Assembly: GCA_002104985.1 (NCBI GenBank)
Contig: MCGO01000149.1
Location: forward strand, 1-64,000
Reading direction: 5' to 3'
Length of the DNA stretch: 64,000 nucleotides
From: Rhizoclosmatium globosum
Taxonomy: Eukaryota > Chytridiomycota > Chytridiomycetes > Chytridiales > Chytriomycetaceae
Both the position numbers and the translations under genes were made by a program. Below the pieces are notes generated by a model. The model did no database searches. It saw nothing but the letters and a program-made list of their open reading frames with translations, and had not been told where the DNA came from. Of the stretch, positions 11,914 to 21,595 are shown in pieces (the first letter of the stretch is position 1; each line of letters starts with the position of its first letter).

Positions 11914-13410
11914 ATGGCGCAAGTGGCAACGATTCTCAGCGCGCTCTTTTCGAAGGGGCTTCAACGGGCGGCGGCAACTGCGGCGGCGGCAACGACGACG
12001 AACGACGACAGCGACTTTGTTGTTGTTGTTGTGAAGAAGACAACGACCAACGAGTCTGAGTTCGAGTCTGAGTGGCGGACACTGTTTTGCACCTTCTTTC
12101 TCGCGGATTCGACGCTGCACGACGACCTTCTTTTCTTTGTTGCGATGGATTCGGACATTGGCATTAGCGTGCGACGGAAGTTGTCCGATGGCGCGATGCC
12201 CGACTTGAAAGGACTGGAGGTAAGTTTGCGTGGTGTGTGTGTGATCCATCTTAAACACTCAATCGAATCCTAGGTCAACTGGTGCGAAACTTTCTTCCTC
12301 AATCTAATCGTTCAAATGCACTGCTCACTCACTGTCTCGGTCTGTAAACGCGATTCTTCAGGAGCAAAGAGACACTCCTCTGCAAATGTTGAAAAGGTGC
12401 TTGGATCCACTGCATCCACTGCATCACACCAACAGCCTCAGCAGACCCCTTCCACAACTACAACATCATCAACTTCACCTGCAAAGTCACGCATGGTTGC
12501 TCTCAGAAGAATCACAAAGAAAGTGTACGCTGCTCCCTACAAATCTCGAATGGACGTCAAAGACGCATTCATGAACGAAATCGCATACCCGCTCGTCTAC
12601 TACACTGTAAATGACTACGAATCAACAGACCTCCACTTACACATCCAGGAACGCGAGTATCTCTGCGTTGAACTGAGTGTCTTGATTCCATCCAATATTG
12701 ATACCACACAACTCCGTGATTCCTTGCACAGCAGTACCTCGAGCACTATGCCGTTACCGCCTTCCGTCGCTGAAGACTCGACACCGTTCCCTGTACCACA
12801 GGGTTTCAAGAAAGTTGTTTTGTTTCAAGGCGCTGTTCCTTATACAGCTCTTTTGGATGTGTTTCTGCAAAAGAGCAATACAAATAACAGCAGCATTCTC
12901 CCGAAATCAGATTGGGGCAACCTGACAAACTCAAAATCAAACACGTCTCTAAATGGTATCAAGGGAGTACAGGAACGCACGGAATATATCATGATGCGAG
13001 GTCCTCGTGGAAAGGGTGTGTGTCAAGTGGCAATCTGTGAAAACATTCTCTCGGACCCAACTGTTGTGGACTCGAAATTGAGTTCTTCGCCTCCAACTTC
13101 ATCGGGTGTTGCGACTGCATCTATTTCAAACAATGCGTCGTCTGCTGCAAACTCGAGTCTGCTAGGAATGTTGAGTGGGACTGTCAAGACAGGGATTAGT
13201 ATTCTGAGGAGTGCGTTGGGTGAAGATTCGGGGAGTCAGGAAGCAAACAACAGGAAACCAGATGCTTTGCGGTGTAGTATGACATATGTCAATGTTCCGT
13301 GGCATTCTATCATTAGGTGAGTGGTTTATTCCTTCTTGGTTGGCATCGTCCCATCTAATTCTCCCAACTCAAGCGATCTTGTGACTGCTCGAGAGGCAGG
13401 GACGATTTAG
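11914..13410 (+). CDS. DUF2045 / KIAA0930-family protein
   Basis: Three exons (11914-12219, 12274-13316, 13374-13410) encode about 460 residues. Landmarks match the animal KIAA0930 family in order: an N-terminal W...F-C-T-F-F-L-A-D segment followed by ‘DDLLFFV’ and ‘RRKL’, then ‘VNWCETFFLNLIVQMHCSLTV’, a ‘KKVYAAPYKSRMD’ block, ‘YLCVELSV’, ‘KVVLFQGAVPYTAL’, ‘MMRGPRGKG’, and the end ‘MTYVNVPWHSII’. The molecular role of this family is unknown to me. Inserts are rich in Ala, Thr and Ser. The last exon adds only about 12 residues, and its phase agrees with the splice sites. Confidence 0.75.
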
Positions 13411-14014
13411 ACAAAGCCATATCTCAAAAAAAATATATATGAATATAATGCTGATTTATTTTTATGCTTTTCTTGTCTAAAATGCAGTGGAGGGGCTGAG
13501 GAAACGAATTTTTTACTAACATTTGGGTAGTCTCCAATCTACTTTTGGTGCATGAATCCAACGTGAAATCAAGTGGACGTTCAGCGACGGCAAGTCATAT
13601 GCAGCAGAAAAAGAATGCCGTTATACCGGAAATCATCCATACAGGGGTACAACAAACGAACCAAAAATTATGACATTAGTTTTCGACGACAATCTCGATA
13701 CATGTACTCGGTATTTTCATGGTCCAACATCAACCGTTTGAGACAAGAGTGAGTCTTTGACGTGGATGTGCGTGACGTTGAGTAAGTTCGTGTGGACAGC
13801 AAAGAGTCGTGCGCGTCCCAGGCACGTGCTCGTTCCATTAATCCTGAATTAATTAATTACTGAGAAATAACGAAGAGGGAATAATGTACCATCTCATGAG
13901 AAATGGAGATTGAATCACCATTTCTCTAGATTTCTCTGACCAATCGCCAAATCCTTCCAGGCGAGGTCCATTGTTCTCAACCAAAAATAAATCTCCCCAA
14001 TAGTATACACCGCA
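13411..14014. other. intergenic, contains a decayed ankyrin-gene fragment
   Basis: A gap of about 600 bp between the DUF2045 gene and a Ser-rich protein gene. It is AT-rich near 13430-13480 and has no usable open frame. The only recognisable content is a stretch around 13660-13740 resembling the minus-strand ankyrin gene at 15.8-17.1 kb, described separately. Confidence 0.5.
13660..13740 (-). pseudogene. relic of an F-box-like/ankyrin gene
   Basis: On the minus strand this stretch aligns by eye with about 16200-16275 of the intact ankyrin gene. It shares the run ‘TGTATCGAGATTG’ and the flanks ‘ACCGAGTACATG’ versus ‘CCCGAGCACGTG’. I estimate about 75% identity over about 60 bp. In-frame stops and a frame break show it is not coding. 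It is a leftover of a duplicated copy whose remainder has faded beyond recognition. Confidence 0.55.
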
Positions 14015-15724
14015 ATGTCCACTGGCTCGTCTCTAGCCAGTAGCAGAAGTACCAGAGATAGCTCCGCGTACCCAGACACAATGTTCAGCGACTTTGACAT
14101 TGGTGGATCTGTCGCAGGTGGCTCTTCAAGAAGCTCTGTCGTTGTAACGGCGAGACAAATTGTTCAAGAGGGTATTAGGAAGCAAAAGCTGCTTGATTCG
14201 TCGTCCTTATCCTCCCTCGAGTCTTCCACCTCGTCTCTCGACAGCACGACGCCATCGCTAAACAGCAGAATCAAAGTCGTGAAAGCGGTAGATATTATTC
14301 GTCATATGTCGCCACGCGATTCAGTCAGTTCATGGGATGGTGGAACAATTCCACGACGAGGCCAACTTGGCTCTATTACTCCCGATTATATTCAGGATTC
14401 CAACGAAACCAACACTTCAAACACTTCAAACACTTCAAACACTTCAAACACTTCAAACTCAAGAATAAAACCAACCAAGGCGTCAGACTTACTCAAGTAC
14501 ATCGCGTCCAAAGATCCAACACCAATCTCATCTCCAAACAAGAAAGCCTCCACGGAAGATTTTCCAGAACCGTTAAATGTGCTAGGGTCAAGTGGATCCC
14601 TTGATATTCCGGCTGCTCGATTTGGAAGTCTGACAACAAGATCACCTCACCAAACAAGGCAACGCAAGGAATCTTTCGATTCCACAGATCCAGATAGTTC
14701 CTTAAATTCTGCTCGGTCTTCAATTACCGATGGTCCCAAAAGAACCCGAATGCGAGCCTCAGAAATCAACAAAACATCCATAATCGATTTATCGCCTTAC
14801 CCTTCACTTCAGCGACCCGCCGCCGCACCTCTATCCGAAATGGATGAAATGCGTCGCTTAAGAGCTGAAATTGAAAAATTACACCAAGAAAATGCGGCAC
14901 TGAAACAAACACTTGAACAAGCTGCAATTACTATTCCAGTCGTCACTACAATTTCACCTTCATCAAGGAATGGTTCGACATCATCATTGACTTCGTTATC
15001 GCAACAGGCACCAGTTCAACTGAAAAAACTGGCTTCCATGAGACGGAAACCGACAGTGACTTTGGCACCACCTGTTGGTGATTCAGGTTCATCATCATCG
15101 GACGCCAATGGTATGCTTCTTATTCCAGCTGGTCCTGCTTTAGGAAGCTCGAATACGTCCCTGGATGGACAATCCTTACCTATAAATCCATCGCCACTAA
15201 GGGAGGTTAGCTTCGATGCACCTGCTATCAATTCGACGTCTCAAAAGCCTCAGAATACTGTTTTACCCGAAGATCTGACTCCAACCAAAGAATCAGCATC
15301 TTCCACACCAACAACAGCTGCGCCAGCGGTTCAAAGATCAGTCAGCCTTGCCACTCGCGCGCGTGTTCCAGCTTCACAAATACTTTCCAACGTTGAGGAT
15401 AAACTAGGGCTGCGTAATCAAACATCAGCAACTCAAACCAACAGCTCTCGACGCGCTTCTACACCGACATTCTCTATTGCAGGAACCAAACAGCTGAAAG
15501 GGATCCTGAAACCGGAACCGCCCTTACAGTCAGAAGAAGAATTCGCTTCTGCTATCGCTGATCCTATACCTCCACCAGCAATACAGCGACGTAGTACTAA
15601 TTTTGATGATGAAGATGAAGACGATGAAGAGTGGGAAAATCAGTTGAAACGGAGAGGCTCGACAAAGAAGATCAGTTGGTTCAAGACTATAATTTCGGAG
15701 GTCAAGTTGTTCAAAAAGCAATAA
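14015..15724 (+). CDS. Ser/Thr-rich protein with short coiled coil, unrecognised
   Basis: A single-exon frame of 569 residues. Most of it is low complexity in Ser, Thr, Pro and Asn, so probably disordered and heavily phosphorylated. Four related short basic-hydrophobic motifs recur in the N-terminal half (‘SRIKVVKAVDIIRHM’, ‘SRIKPTKASDLLKYI’, ‘TRMRASEIN’ and ‘VVVTARQIVQEGI’). They look like copies of one small linear motif. A coiled coil lies near residues 273-300 (‘MDEMRRLRAEIEKLHQEN’). An acidic stretch precedes a basic C-terminus (‘KISWFKTIISEVKLFKKQ’) that could be an amphipathic helix. The 9-bp repeat at 14412-14456 is in frame and encodes N-T-S units. I do not recognise the family. Confidence 0.7.
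   Translation: MSTGSSLASSRSTRDSSAYPDTMFSDFDIGGSVAGGSSRSSVVVTARQIVQEGIRKQKLLDSSSLSSLESSTSSLDSTTPSLNSRIKVVKAVDIIRHMSPRDSVSSWDGGTIPRRGQLGSITPDYIQDSNETNTSNTSNTSNTSNTSNSRIKPTKASDLLKYIASKDPTPISSPNKKASTEDFPEPLNVLGSSGSLDIPAARFGSLTTRSPHQTRQRKESFDSTDPDSSLNSARSSITDGPKRTRMRASEINKTSIIDLSPYPSLQRPAAAPLSEMDEMRRLRAEIEKLHQENAALKQTLEQAAITIPVVTTISPSSRNGSTSSLTSLSQQAPVQLKKLASMRRKPTVTLAPPVGDSGSSSSDANGMLLIPAGPALGSSNTSLDGQSLPINPSPLREVSFDAPAINSTSQKPQNTVLPEDLTPTKESASSTPTTAAPAVQRSVSLATRARVPASQILSNVEDKLGLRNQTSATQTNSSRRASTPTFSIAGTKQLKGILKPEPPLQSEEEFASAIADPIPPPAIQRRSTNFDDEDEDDEEWENQLKRRGSTKKISWFKTIISEVKLFKKQ
14412..14456 (+). repeat. 9-bp in-frame tandem repeat
   Basis: Five exact copies of ACACTTCAA inside the Ser-rich gene, encoding Asn-Thr-Ser repeats. 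Being a multiple of three, it can vary in copy number without shifting the frame. Confidence 0.95.
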
Positions 15725-15794
15725 AGACGAAACGCTGGTTAAATAACAAATATGAAGATAATTTATAATAGATTTTAAAATATTTTTACATCTT

Positions 15795-17105
15795 TTAGAT
15801 GTAGCGAAGGAGGGTAGGAAACAGGTCTGTGAAAAGTTCAACAATATCATCCTTATACTCCATACTCGCCCTCCAAAGTGCATCTCGCATGATGCGAAAC
15901 GGTGGTGGTTGCGGTTGGAGCAAAATTACACCAACCAAAACGAAGCAATTTGCTTCGACTGCTGGAAGGAGGCAGCCGTAGGAATTCAACGTGAAATCAG
16001 TGAGAGGGTGTTGACAGAGACGCTCAACGACATCAAATCGTGTGCAGCGCAACGCCTCGAGCATAATAAAGTTGTCGTTTACACTGGGATTTACGAGTGG
16101 ATTCGCCAACACCTCCAACAAGTGGTCCCACTCTTGAAGAAGTGTGTAGTGCATGAGTCGATACTGTGACTTGGAGACTTCATCCACGCGTGGATGCGAC
16201 AGCAGACGATCCAAAATATCATGGCGATAGTTTTCCACGGCAATCTCGATACACGTGCTCGGGATTCTTGTGCCATCATGATCCAACAACAACTCAACAA
16301 CCCCATCATGCCCATTCCGTATCGCAACCAAAAGCGGGTTATGCACACAGTCCGCAACATTCACATCCCCAGACTCCAACAACACTTTGAAAGCTTCCGT
16401 ACACCCATACTCTGCCGCCGGATAAACCAACTGCTGAAAACACGGGCGCACCCTCACATCCTTCAACAAAACCGAAACAAGATCCTTGTTCCCAGACTTC
16501 AAGGCATTCACAATGTTCATGTTCTCTTCACCACACACGTTCAAGTTGCTTTGCCTCAGAAGAATCGCGCGAACGAGGTTCACGTGTCCACGGCGACACG
16601 CGATGCTCAGGTGTAAGGCGTTACAGTCGTGTAGTTCAATGACGTTGTGTTGAATGAGTTTCTCGGCGAGGATGAGGGTTGGTTCGTATAGTGCGTGTGT
16701 TAGGATTGTTGATGGCTGAACCTGTACTTTTTGAGGGATGTGGATTAGGGCGTCGGGAGCACCTTGTTCGATGAGACGAAAGAAGTTGAGGAATGAGTGG
16801 GTGGTTGTTCCGATTGAGCAGCGGCAGAGGATGGCGAGTTGGTACGGGGTTGGAAGAGAAGAGTACTCTTGGTTGGTGCAGGATTTCAATCCCTGGATGT
16901 TCAAGTGTTTGTTGGCCATGGATAGGGTGATTAGATTTGGTTTGTCTTGGAATAACGCGGTGATTGTGGTTTTGAGTTGGGAGTCGATTGGTAGACACAA
17001 GAGAATCAGAACTCGTAGCTCAAGTGGAATGACATCCGGGAATACGATAGCCTTGCGTTTGTAGCTATTTGGGGTTACCACCAGGATACTCATCGTTTCG
17101 GTCAT
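15795..17105 (-). CDS. F-box-like N-terminus plus ankyrin repeats
   Basis: A single-exon protein of 436 residues. The N-terminal block ‘IPLELRVLILLCLPID’ looks like a short F-box (P-x-E-(I/L)-x-x-x-I-L-x-x-L-P), as in many fungal F-box proteins. It is followed by degenerate ankyrin-type helices such as ‘ALHLSIACRRGHVNLVRAILL’ and ‘PLLVAIRNGHDGVVELLLDHDGTR’. It could be a substrate adaptor for an SCF ubiquitin ligase, although the F-box is inferred from pattern only. A paralogue with the same start layout lies at 33240-34652, and a decayed relative sits at about 13.7 kb, so this is a small dispersed family in this genome. The start at 17105 was chosen as the first ATG; a second ATG lies four codons on. 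Confidence 0.75.
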   Translation of the reverse strand: MTETMSILVVTPNSYKRKAIVFPDVIPLELRVLILLCLPIDSQLKTTITALFQDKPNLITLSMANKHLNIQGLKSCTNQEYSSLPTPYQLAILCRCSIGTTTHSFLNFFRLIEQGAPDALIHIPQKVQVQPSTILTHALYEPTLILAEKLIQHNVIELHDCNALHLSIACRRGHVNLVRAILLRQSNLNVCGEENMNIVNALKSGNKDLVSVLLKDVRVRPCFQQLVYPAAEYGCTEAFKVLLESGDVNVADCVHNPLLVAIRNGHDGVVELLLDHDGTRIPSTCIEIAVENYRHDILDRLLSHPRVDEVSKSQYRLMHYTLLQEWDHLLEVLANPLVNPSVNDNFIMLEALRCTRFDVVERLCQHPLTDFTLNSYGCLLPAVEANCFVLVGVILLQPQPPPFRIMRDALWRASMEYKDDIVELFTDLFPTLLRYI

Positions 17106-17355
17106 TCTTTTTTGGGGATCTGAGTTGGCTGAATTGGTGTTTTTCTACCAGATTGCTAGGCCGTTAAAAATTCAGTAACTTTAAATTTAACGTAACCATA
17201 GGGTTTTCTGCAATTTGTTACTATTCGTTAGTTATATCCTCCCTACATTCCTTCCAAGATTTCATTCCAGTCTAAAGTATTCTTTCTCTTTTTCTACATA
17301 TTCATTTTCCTTTTTTCTTGATCACCAACCACCAACCAACCACCAACCAGCAAGG

Positions 17356-17982
17356 ATGATCAGGGGCATTTTCACTGGGATCGCACGGGCCGCCACCACT
17401 GCCACCGCGCGCATCCAATGCACACACATTGCAGGCGTCCAGCGCGGCTTCTCCGTTCTCTCTCTCGCCGCGTCGCACTCGCACCCAACTTTGACAGCTA
17501 CTCAAACCCGGTCGTTTCCCTTCGCCGCAGTCGCAATCGCTTCGCAAATCCGTGGAAATGCCGGAACGAAAAAGAAGAAGTTGAGCGCTGTCGTCCTCAG
17601 AAACGAAGGTGGGTTTGTTCTTGGCTTCTTCGCATCAAACTCAACCTGTGTCAACAGTCAAGGTGGCCAGTAAGCGAAAGGGCAAACACTACAAGTTGAA
17701 GAACCATCGTGGTGCTCTGACAAGGTACTTACACCTCAACTCTCTCTCACATCTGGTCTAACCAATCACCAACATCCTCAAAACTCCAGATGGCTCATCA
17801 AATCTCCTTCCTACAAACGTGGCCCTGTCTTCAAACGTGCTCAGGCTGGAACATCACACTTGAACCGTAAAAACAGATCATGGAAGACTCGCAGCAAACG
17901 TCGTCGTGTCGAGGCGAACGCTCAGCAGACAAAGTTGCTTCGACGACTGATTCCATACCACCGCAAAAAGTATATGCGATAG
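17356..17982 (+). CDS. MRPL35: mitochondrial ribosomal protein bL35m
   Basis: Three exons (17356-17608, 17658-17724, 17790-17982) encode about 170 residues. The first about 80 residues are rich in Arg, Ala and Ser and lack acidic residues, as in a mitochondrial targeting peptide. The rest carries the bL35 core: ‘KHYKLKNHRGALTRW’, ‘GPVFKRAQAGTSHLNRKNRSWK’, a basic run, and the end ‘LLRRLIPYHRKKYMR’. Both introns have matching phase. It belongs to the large subunit of the mitoribosome. The length is normal for a mitochondrial bL35 with its presequence. Confidence 0.88.
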
Positions 17983-18283
17983 ATGTGCGTTGGGATTGAT
18001 TTACTGGGGGTGTTTTTGGATGTGATGTTGGATGATGGAATTTGAGTTTGTGTAGTTCTTGGGACTTGGAGATTGCATGATATCGCAATAAATCATATGA
18101 AGCTTATTGATATGAGGAGGTGATTCCATTCACCACAGAAGTCAACGTTGTTTGAAGAGTAGCTTTGTAAAATTCAATCCGTATCCAAGCGCGTTTAGTT
18201 ACAACAGAATTGAATACCATTGTATTTAGTGTATTCTTCATCCTCCTCTTTCGTCCTCTTCCTTATCTTTTCGTATCAGCGCG

Positions 18284-18578
18284 ATGATGTGTTTGAAAAT
18301 TCCCAATTTTTCTTCTTCGGAACCTTCGTCTTCTGTCTCTGCGAACCCTTCTACCCCTTGTGGCTTTTGACACTGTTTGGTTTCTGGTATAGCACTGCAA
18401 CCCCAACAGCTCAGTAAGTACCCGGTGCTAGCTGGTGGTAGTCTTCGAAACCTAACTGTCTCACATCACTGCACTTAGACACCCACTGACATCCCTCTCC
18501 TTTGCTGCTGCTTTGAAGTCACCTGCCTCTCTTGGTCCGACTTCTTTCAGCACAACTATCCATACAACTCTGTTTTAG
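18284..18578 (+). CDS. possible small Ser-rich protein (tentative)
   Basis: A possible two- or three-exon small gene. A short Ser-rich frame starts at 18284 (M-M-C-L-K-I-P-N-F-S-S-S). A strong donor GTAAGT follows ‘ACAGCT’ near 18415, and an acceptor TTAG near 18479 leads into ‘HPLTSLSFAAALKSP’ and a stop at 18576-18578. One internal junction does not keep phase. It could equally be the spliced 5' leader of the gene starting at 18706. Little else can be said of 17983-18705. Confidence 0.3.
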
Positions 18579-18705
18579 TTGTTTCATGAACTACTTTGTT
18601 CTTACTGCCTCAGGACACATTGGCCGTGAAGCTGGAATAATCTCCTTCTCTGTATACACTCCTCCTCTCTAAGCAAAAGCAAGCTACTTAATACTCTTGA
18701 ATAAT

Positions 18706-19098
18706 ATGGACGTTTTGAGAATCGCAATGTCGGCACACCGCCACGACCACTTGCACAACAACCACCACCACCACCAAAGCCAAAGCGCTTCTTCTCCTAC
18801 TTCATCCACAATTACATCTCCACCTTGCTCTGTTCCACCCTCACCGACTTCAAGTGCAACTATTCTCGCCGAATCTCCAACAGTTTCGTTTGTGAATATG
18901 CCACCAGAGCTTGCGGCTCGTTCTCTGTCGCGCCTGCTTCCGTCGTGGTTTGGGTTCAGCAGTAATAATAACGAGACACTAGTTTTGCACCACCCGACCG
19001 AACTTCCTGCTCCTGCTAAGGCTGTTGAAATGCAGCGTGAAAAGTCTCTGTTTTCAAACTTGAAAGGATTGGGAATTTCTGGTGGAAGCGACAAGTGA
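18706..19098 (+). CDS. small His/Ser-rich protein, unrecognised
   Basis: A frame of 130 residues. It begins with a short hydrophobic-basic stretch, then a His/Asn run, Ser/Thr/Pro-rich low complexity, and a more ordered C-terminal half (‘MPPELAARSLSRLLPSWFGFS’, ‘SLFSNLKGLGISGG’). The C-terminal segments could be short amphipathic helices. I do not recognise a family. Spliced leader sequence may lie upstream (18415-18479). Confidence 0.5.
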   Translation: MDVLRIAMSAHRHDHLHNNHHHHQSQSASSPTSSTITSPPCSVPPSPTSSATILAESPTVSFVNMPPELAARSLSRLLPSWFGFSSNNNETLVLHHPTELPAPAKAVEMQREKSLFSNLKGLGISGGSDK

Positions 19099-19308
19099 TT
19101 CTGTTGTTATTATACTTTTGTTTTGTTCATATTGTTTCATTTGCTTCAGTTACTATCAAGATAGTTTTTCAAAATACAAAAAGGGTTAGAATGATATGTA
19201 TCGCAATTGACTATCTGATGCTCGGATAAACTGATAGTTGATGCTGGCAGCCACGAGTCTGTTCCACACGGACCAGTTCTTCCGGCCCCAACCGAATCGA
19301 CACAAAAG

Positions 19309-21482
19309 ATGCGATCAATCGGCCAAACAACCCGTTTCCGCCTTCGCAGACCACCACACCTTCTTCCACTCTTTTCTCCAATTCAAATGCGCGTGTTCTC
19401 GTCAAACAGCATCAAAGACAACATCTCCGAATCACTCAACTCGGAAACAAAGCGTGTCAGCGACAGACTCGACAAAGCAAATGCCCTTCCCTTTGACAAA
19501 TACTGGGAAGACATTCTGCGCACGGACAAGGATCCGGGTAAATCCCCTTCCTTTGTTGATGAACCAACACAATCGTTTGAATTTGAATGCCCTTCCGCAA
19601 AGACTACCGCTTCTCCCTTGACGCTGCACCGGTAAAGAGCACAGCTGAGATTGAAGCGGAGGCGAGGAGGCTGTTGGATGCCACGTTGAGAGGATCAAAG
19701 GATTCGGACTTGCATCAGAAACTGAGTGGTTTCCAGTGTGCCGATTTCTATCAGAAACTAGATATGGTATATTATCGGAATTCAATTTGGGGGTTTCACT
19801 ATAGCGCTATGTTCATCTTTTTTAATTCTGTAGTCTGGTCGAGCTGTGTTTCTCAAAGTGCTTGCAAAGGACTTTGGTGAGTCATTTGCACACATTAGCT
19901 CAACATAATAATGAGAAAAAGGACCTAATCACGAATCTGTGCTCGCGAAATCGGAGGCACTTAAGAACGCGAAACTCAAGAAGGAAAAGTCGATTGCGAA
20001 GTTGGAGCAGGAACTTAGAGAAGCCCTTGAGCCCCTATTTCTCTCCTTCTTTACTCAGCTATATCAACATCCTGGGGGAATGAGGTTCATTATGAAGATG
20101 CGAGAGGATTTGTTGGTATGGATGGCATGTAGTAGCAATATTCTCACACTCACAATCCTAAACACGTCAGAGTGTAACGACAAAGAGCAATCAAGACCCT
20201 CACTTGAGACATATGAATGATTTGCTAAAGCTGAAGATGCAGGATTGGTTTGGAATTAGTTTCTTGGACTTGGAGCGAATCACATGGAGTTCACCTGCGG
20301 AAGTATTGGAAAAGGTCAGCAAAATAAGGTTTGAAACGACCATTCTTCTGACAAACCAATCAGATTATCAAGTACGAGGCTGTCCATGCTATTCCTTCGT
20401 GGGAAGCCTTGAAACAGCGGCTACTACCTGGAAGAGCTTGTTACGCCTTCTTTCACAAAGCAATGCCATTGGAACCACTTGCATTTGTCCATGTATTTGA
20501 TTCCCCTTGTCATTTTCAAGATACTCATATACCCTCAGGTTTCGTTTGAAAAGGGAATTCAACGAAACGTTCAATCAATTCTCAACAACCCTCCATCCAC
20601 ACGAATCGAAGACGCCCGAGCAGCCATTTTCTATACCATCTCGTCGCCTCAAAAGGGTCTCTCAGGAATCGACCTTGGAAACCTGTTCGTCCCTTTACTA
20701 TTTGTCTTGATCTTGAATTGATTTTTCTGCCCTCAGTCTCATCAAACGGGTTGTGAAAGAAATTCAATCTAAAGCTCCTCAAATACACACGTTCACAACA
20801 TTATCTCCGATTCCTGGATTCAGAAATTGGTTGGAAACTCGAATGAATTTGGAAGTTACGAACAAGCCTGGTCCTGAAACAGCGTTACTGCTTCCACATG
20901 AAGGGGAAACGTTGAGGGGGCTTGTTCCAAGTTCTGATGGTGTTGAAAACATTGAGCTATTGAAGGTATATATCTGATCCTAATCACAGGCGTTAGTTAA
21001 TCCATCATCTACAGAGTCTGATTGAGAACGACGATTGGATTCAAAACGAGTCTCTGAAAAAAGCGCTCGAGCCAATCCTGATTCGACTCTGCTCACGATA
21101 CATATTGATTGAAAAGAAACGGTCCAACGCGCTGGACCCTGTTGCCAACTTTCACATTCGAAATGGAGCCTGTGTATACCAACTGGATTGGATGGGTGAC
21201 ATGTCGAACAAGGGAAATGGTCAGAGTTATGGGATGATGATCAAGTGAGTATATATTCTTTTTTTCCTCGTTATGGCTAAACTTCTCTCATTAACTGTTA
21301 GTTACCTGTATGATCTGCCATCTGTTGAAGAAAATCATATTCTTTACACTCAACAGCATACGATTTCAGTCATGGATGGGGATAAGCAGTTTGGATGGGT
21401 TCGTAGTCTCGCCACTGTTGGGGAGAAAGGACCTCGAATTCGTGTTCTAGCCTTACCATTGACATTGACTTCTAAACTGTAA
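19309..21482 (+). CDS. MLYCD: malonyl-CoA decarboxylase
   Basis: About 490 residues in ten exons with introns of 45-75 bp, all keeping phase. It converts malonyl-CoA to acetyl-CoA and CO2. Family blocks appear in order: ‘SGRAVFLKVLAKDFGPNHES’, ‘LSFFTQLYQHPGGMRF’, ‘HLRHMNDLLKLKMQDWF’, ‘LDLERITWSSPAEVLEKI’, ‘CYAFFHKAMPLEPLAFVH’ around the active site, ‘AIFYTISSPQKGLSGIDLG’ and ‘FTTLSPIPGFRNWLE’. The first about 35 residues are Arg/Pro/Phe-rich with no acidic residues, like a mitochondrial presequence, and the last three residues are S-K-L, a peroxisomal PTS1. That is the same dual arrangement known for animal enzymes. It would clear malonyl-CoA made inside mitochondria and peroxisomes. Confidence 0.92.
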
Positions 21483-21595
21483 TATCGCTTTCAATAAATA
21501 TATAGGTATTGATATAGAAGAACAAAAAATATCAATTATAAACGAAAAAGAAAAGAAAAGGAAAGAAATTGAAAGAGCGATCCGATCCAGAAACA

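Noticed and set aside
14412..14456. Short tandem repeats as a possible CRISPR-like array
   Set aside because: A perfect 9-bp coding repeat without spacers, in a eukaryotic gene.
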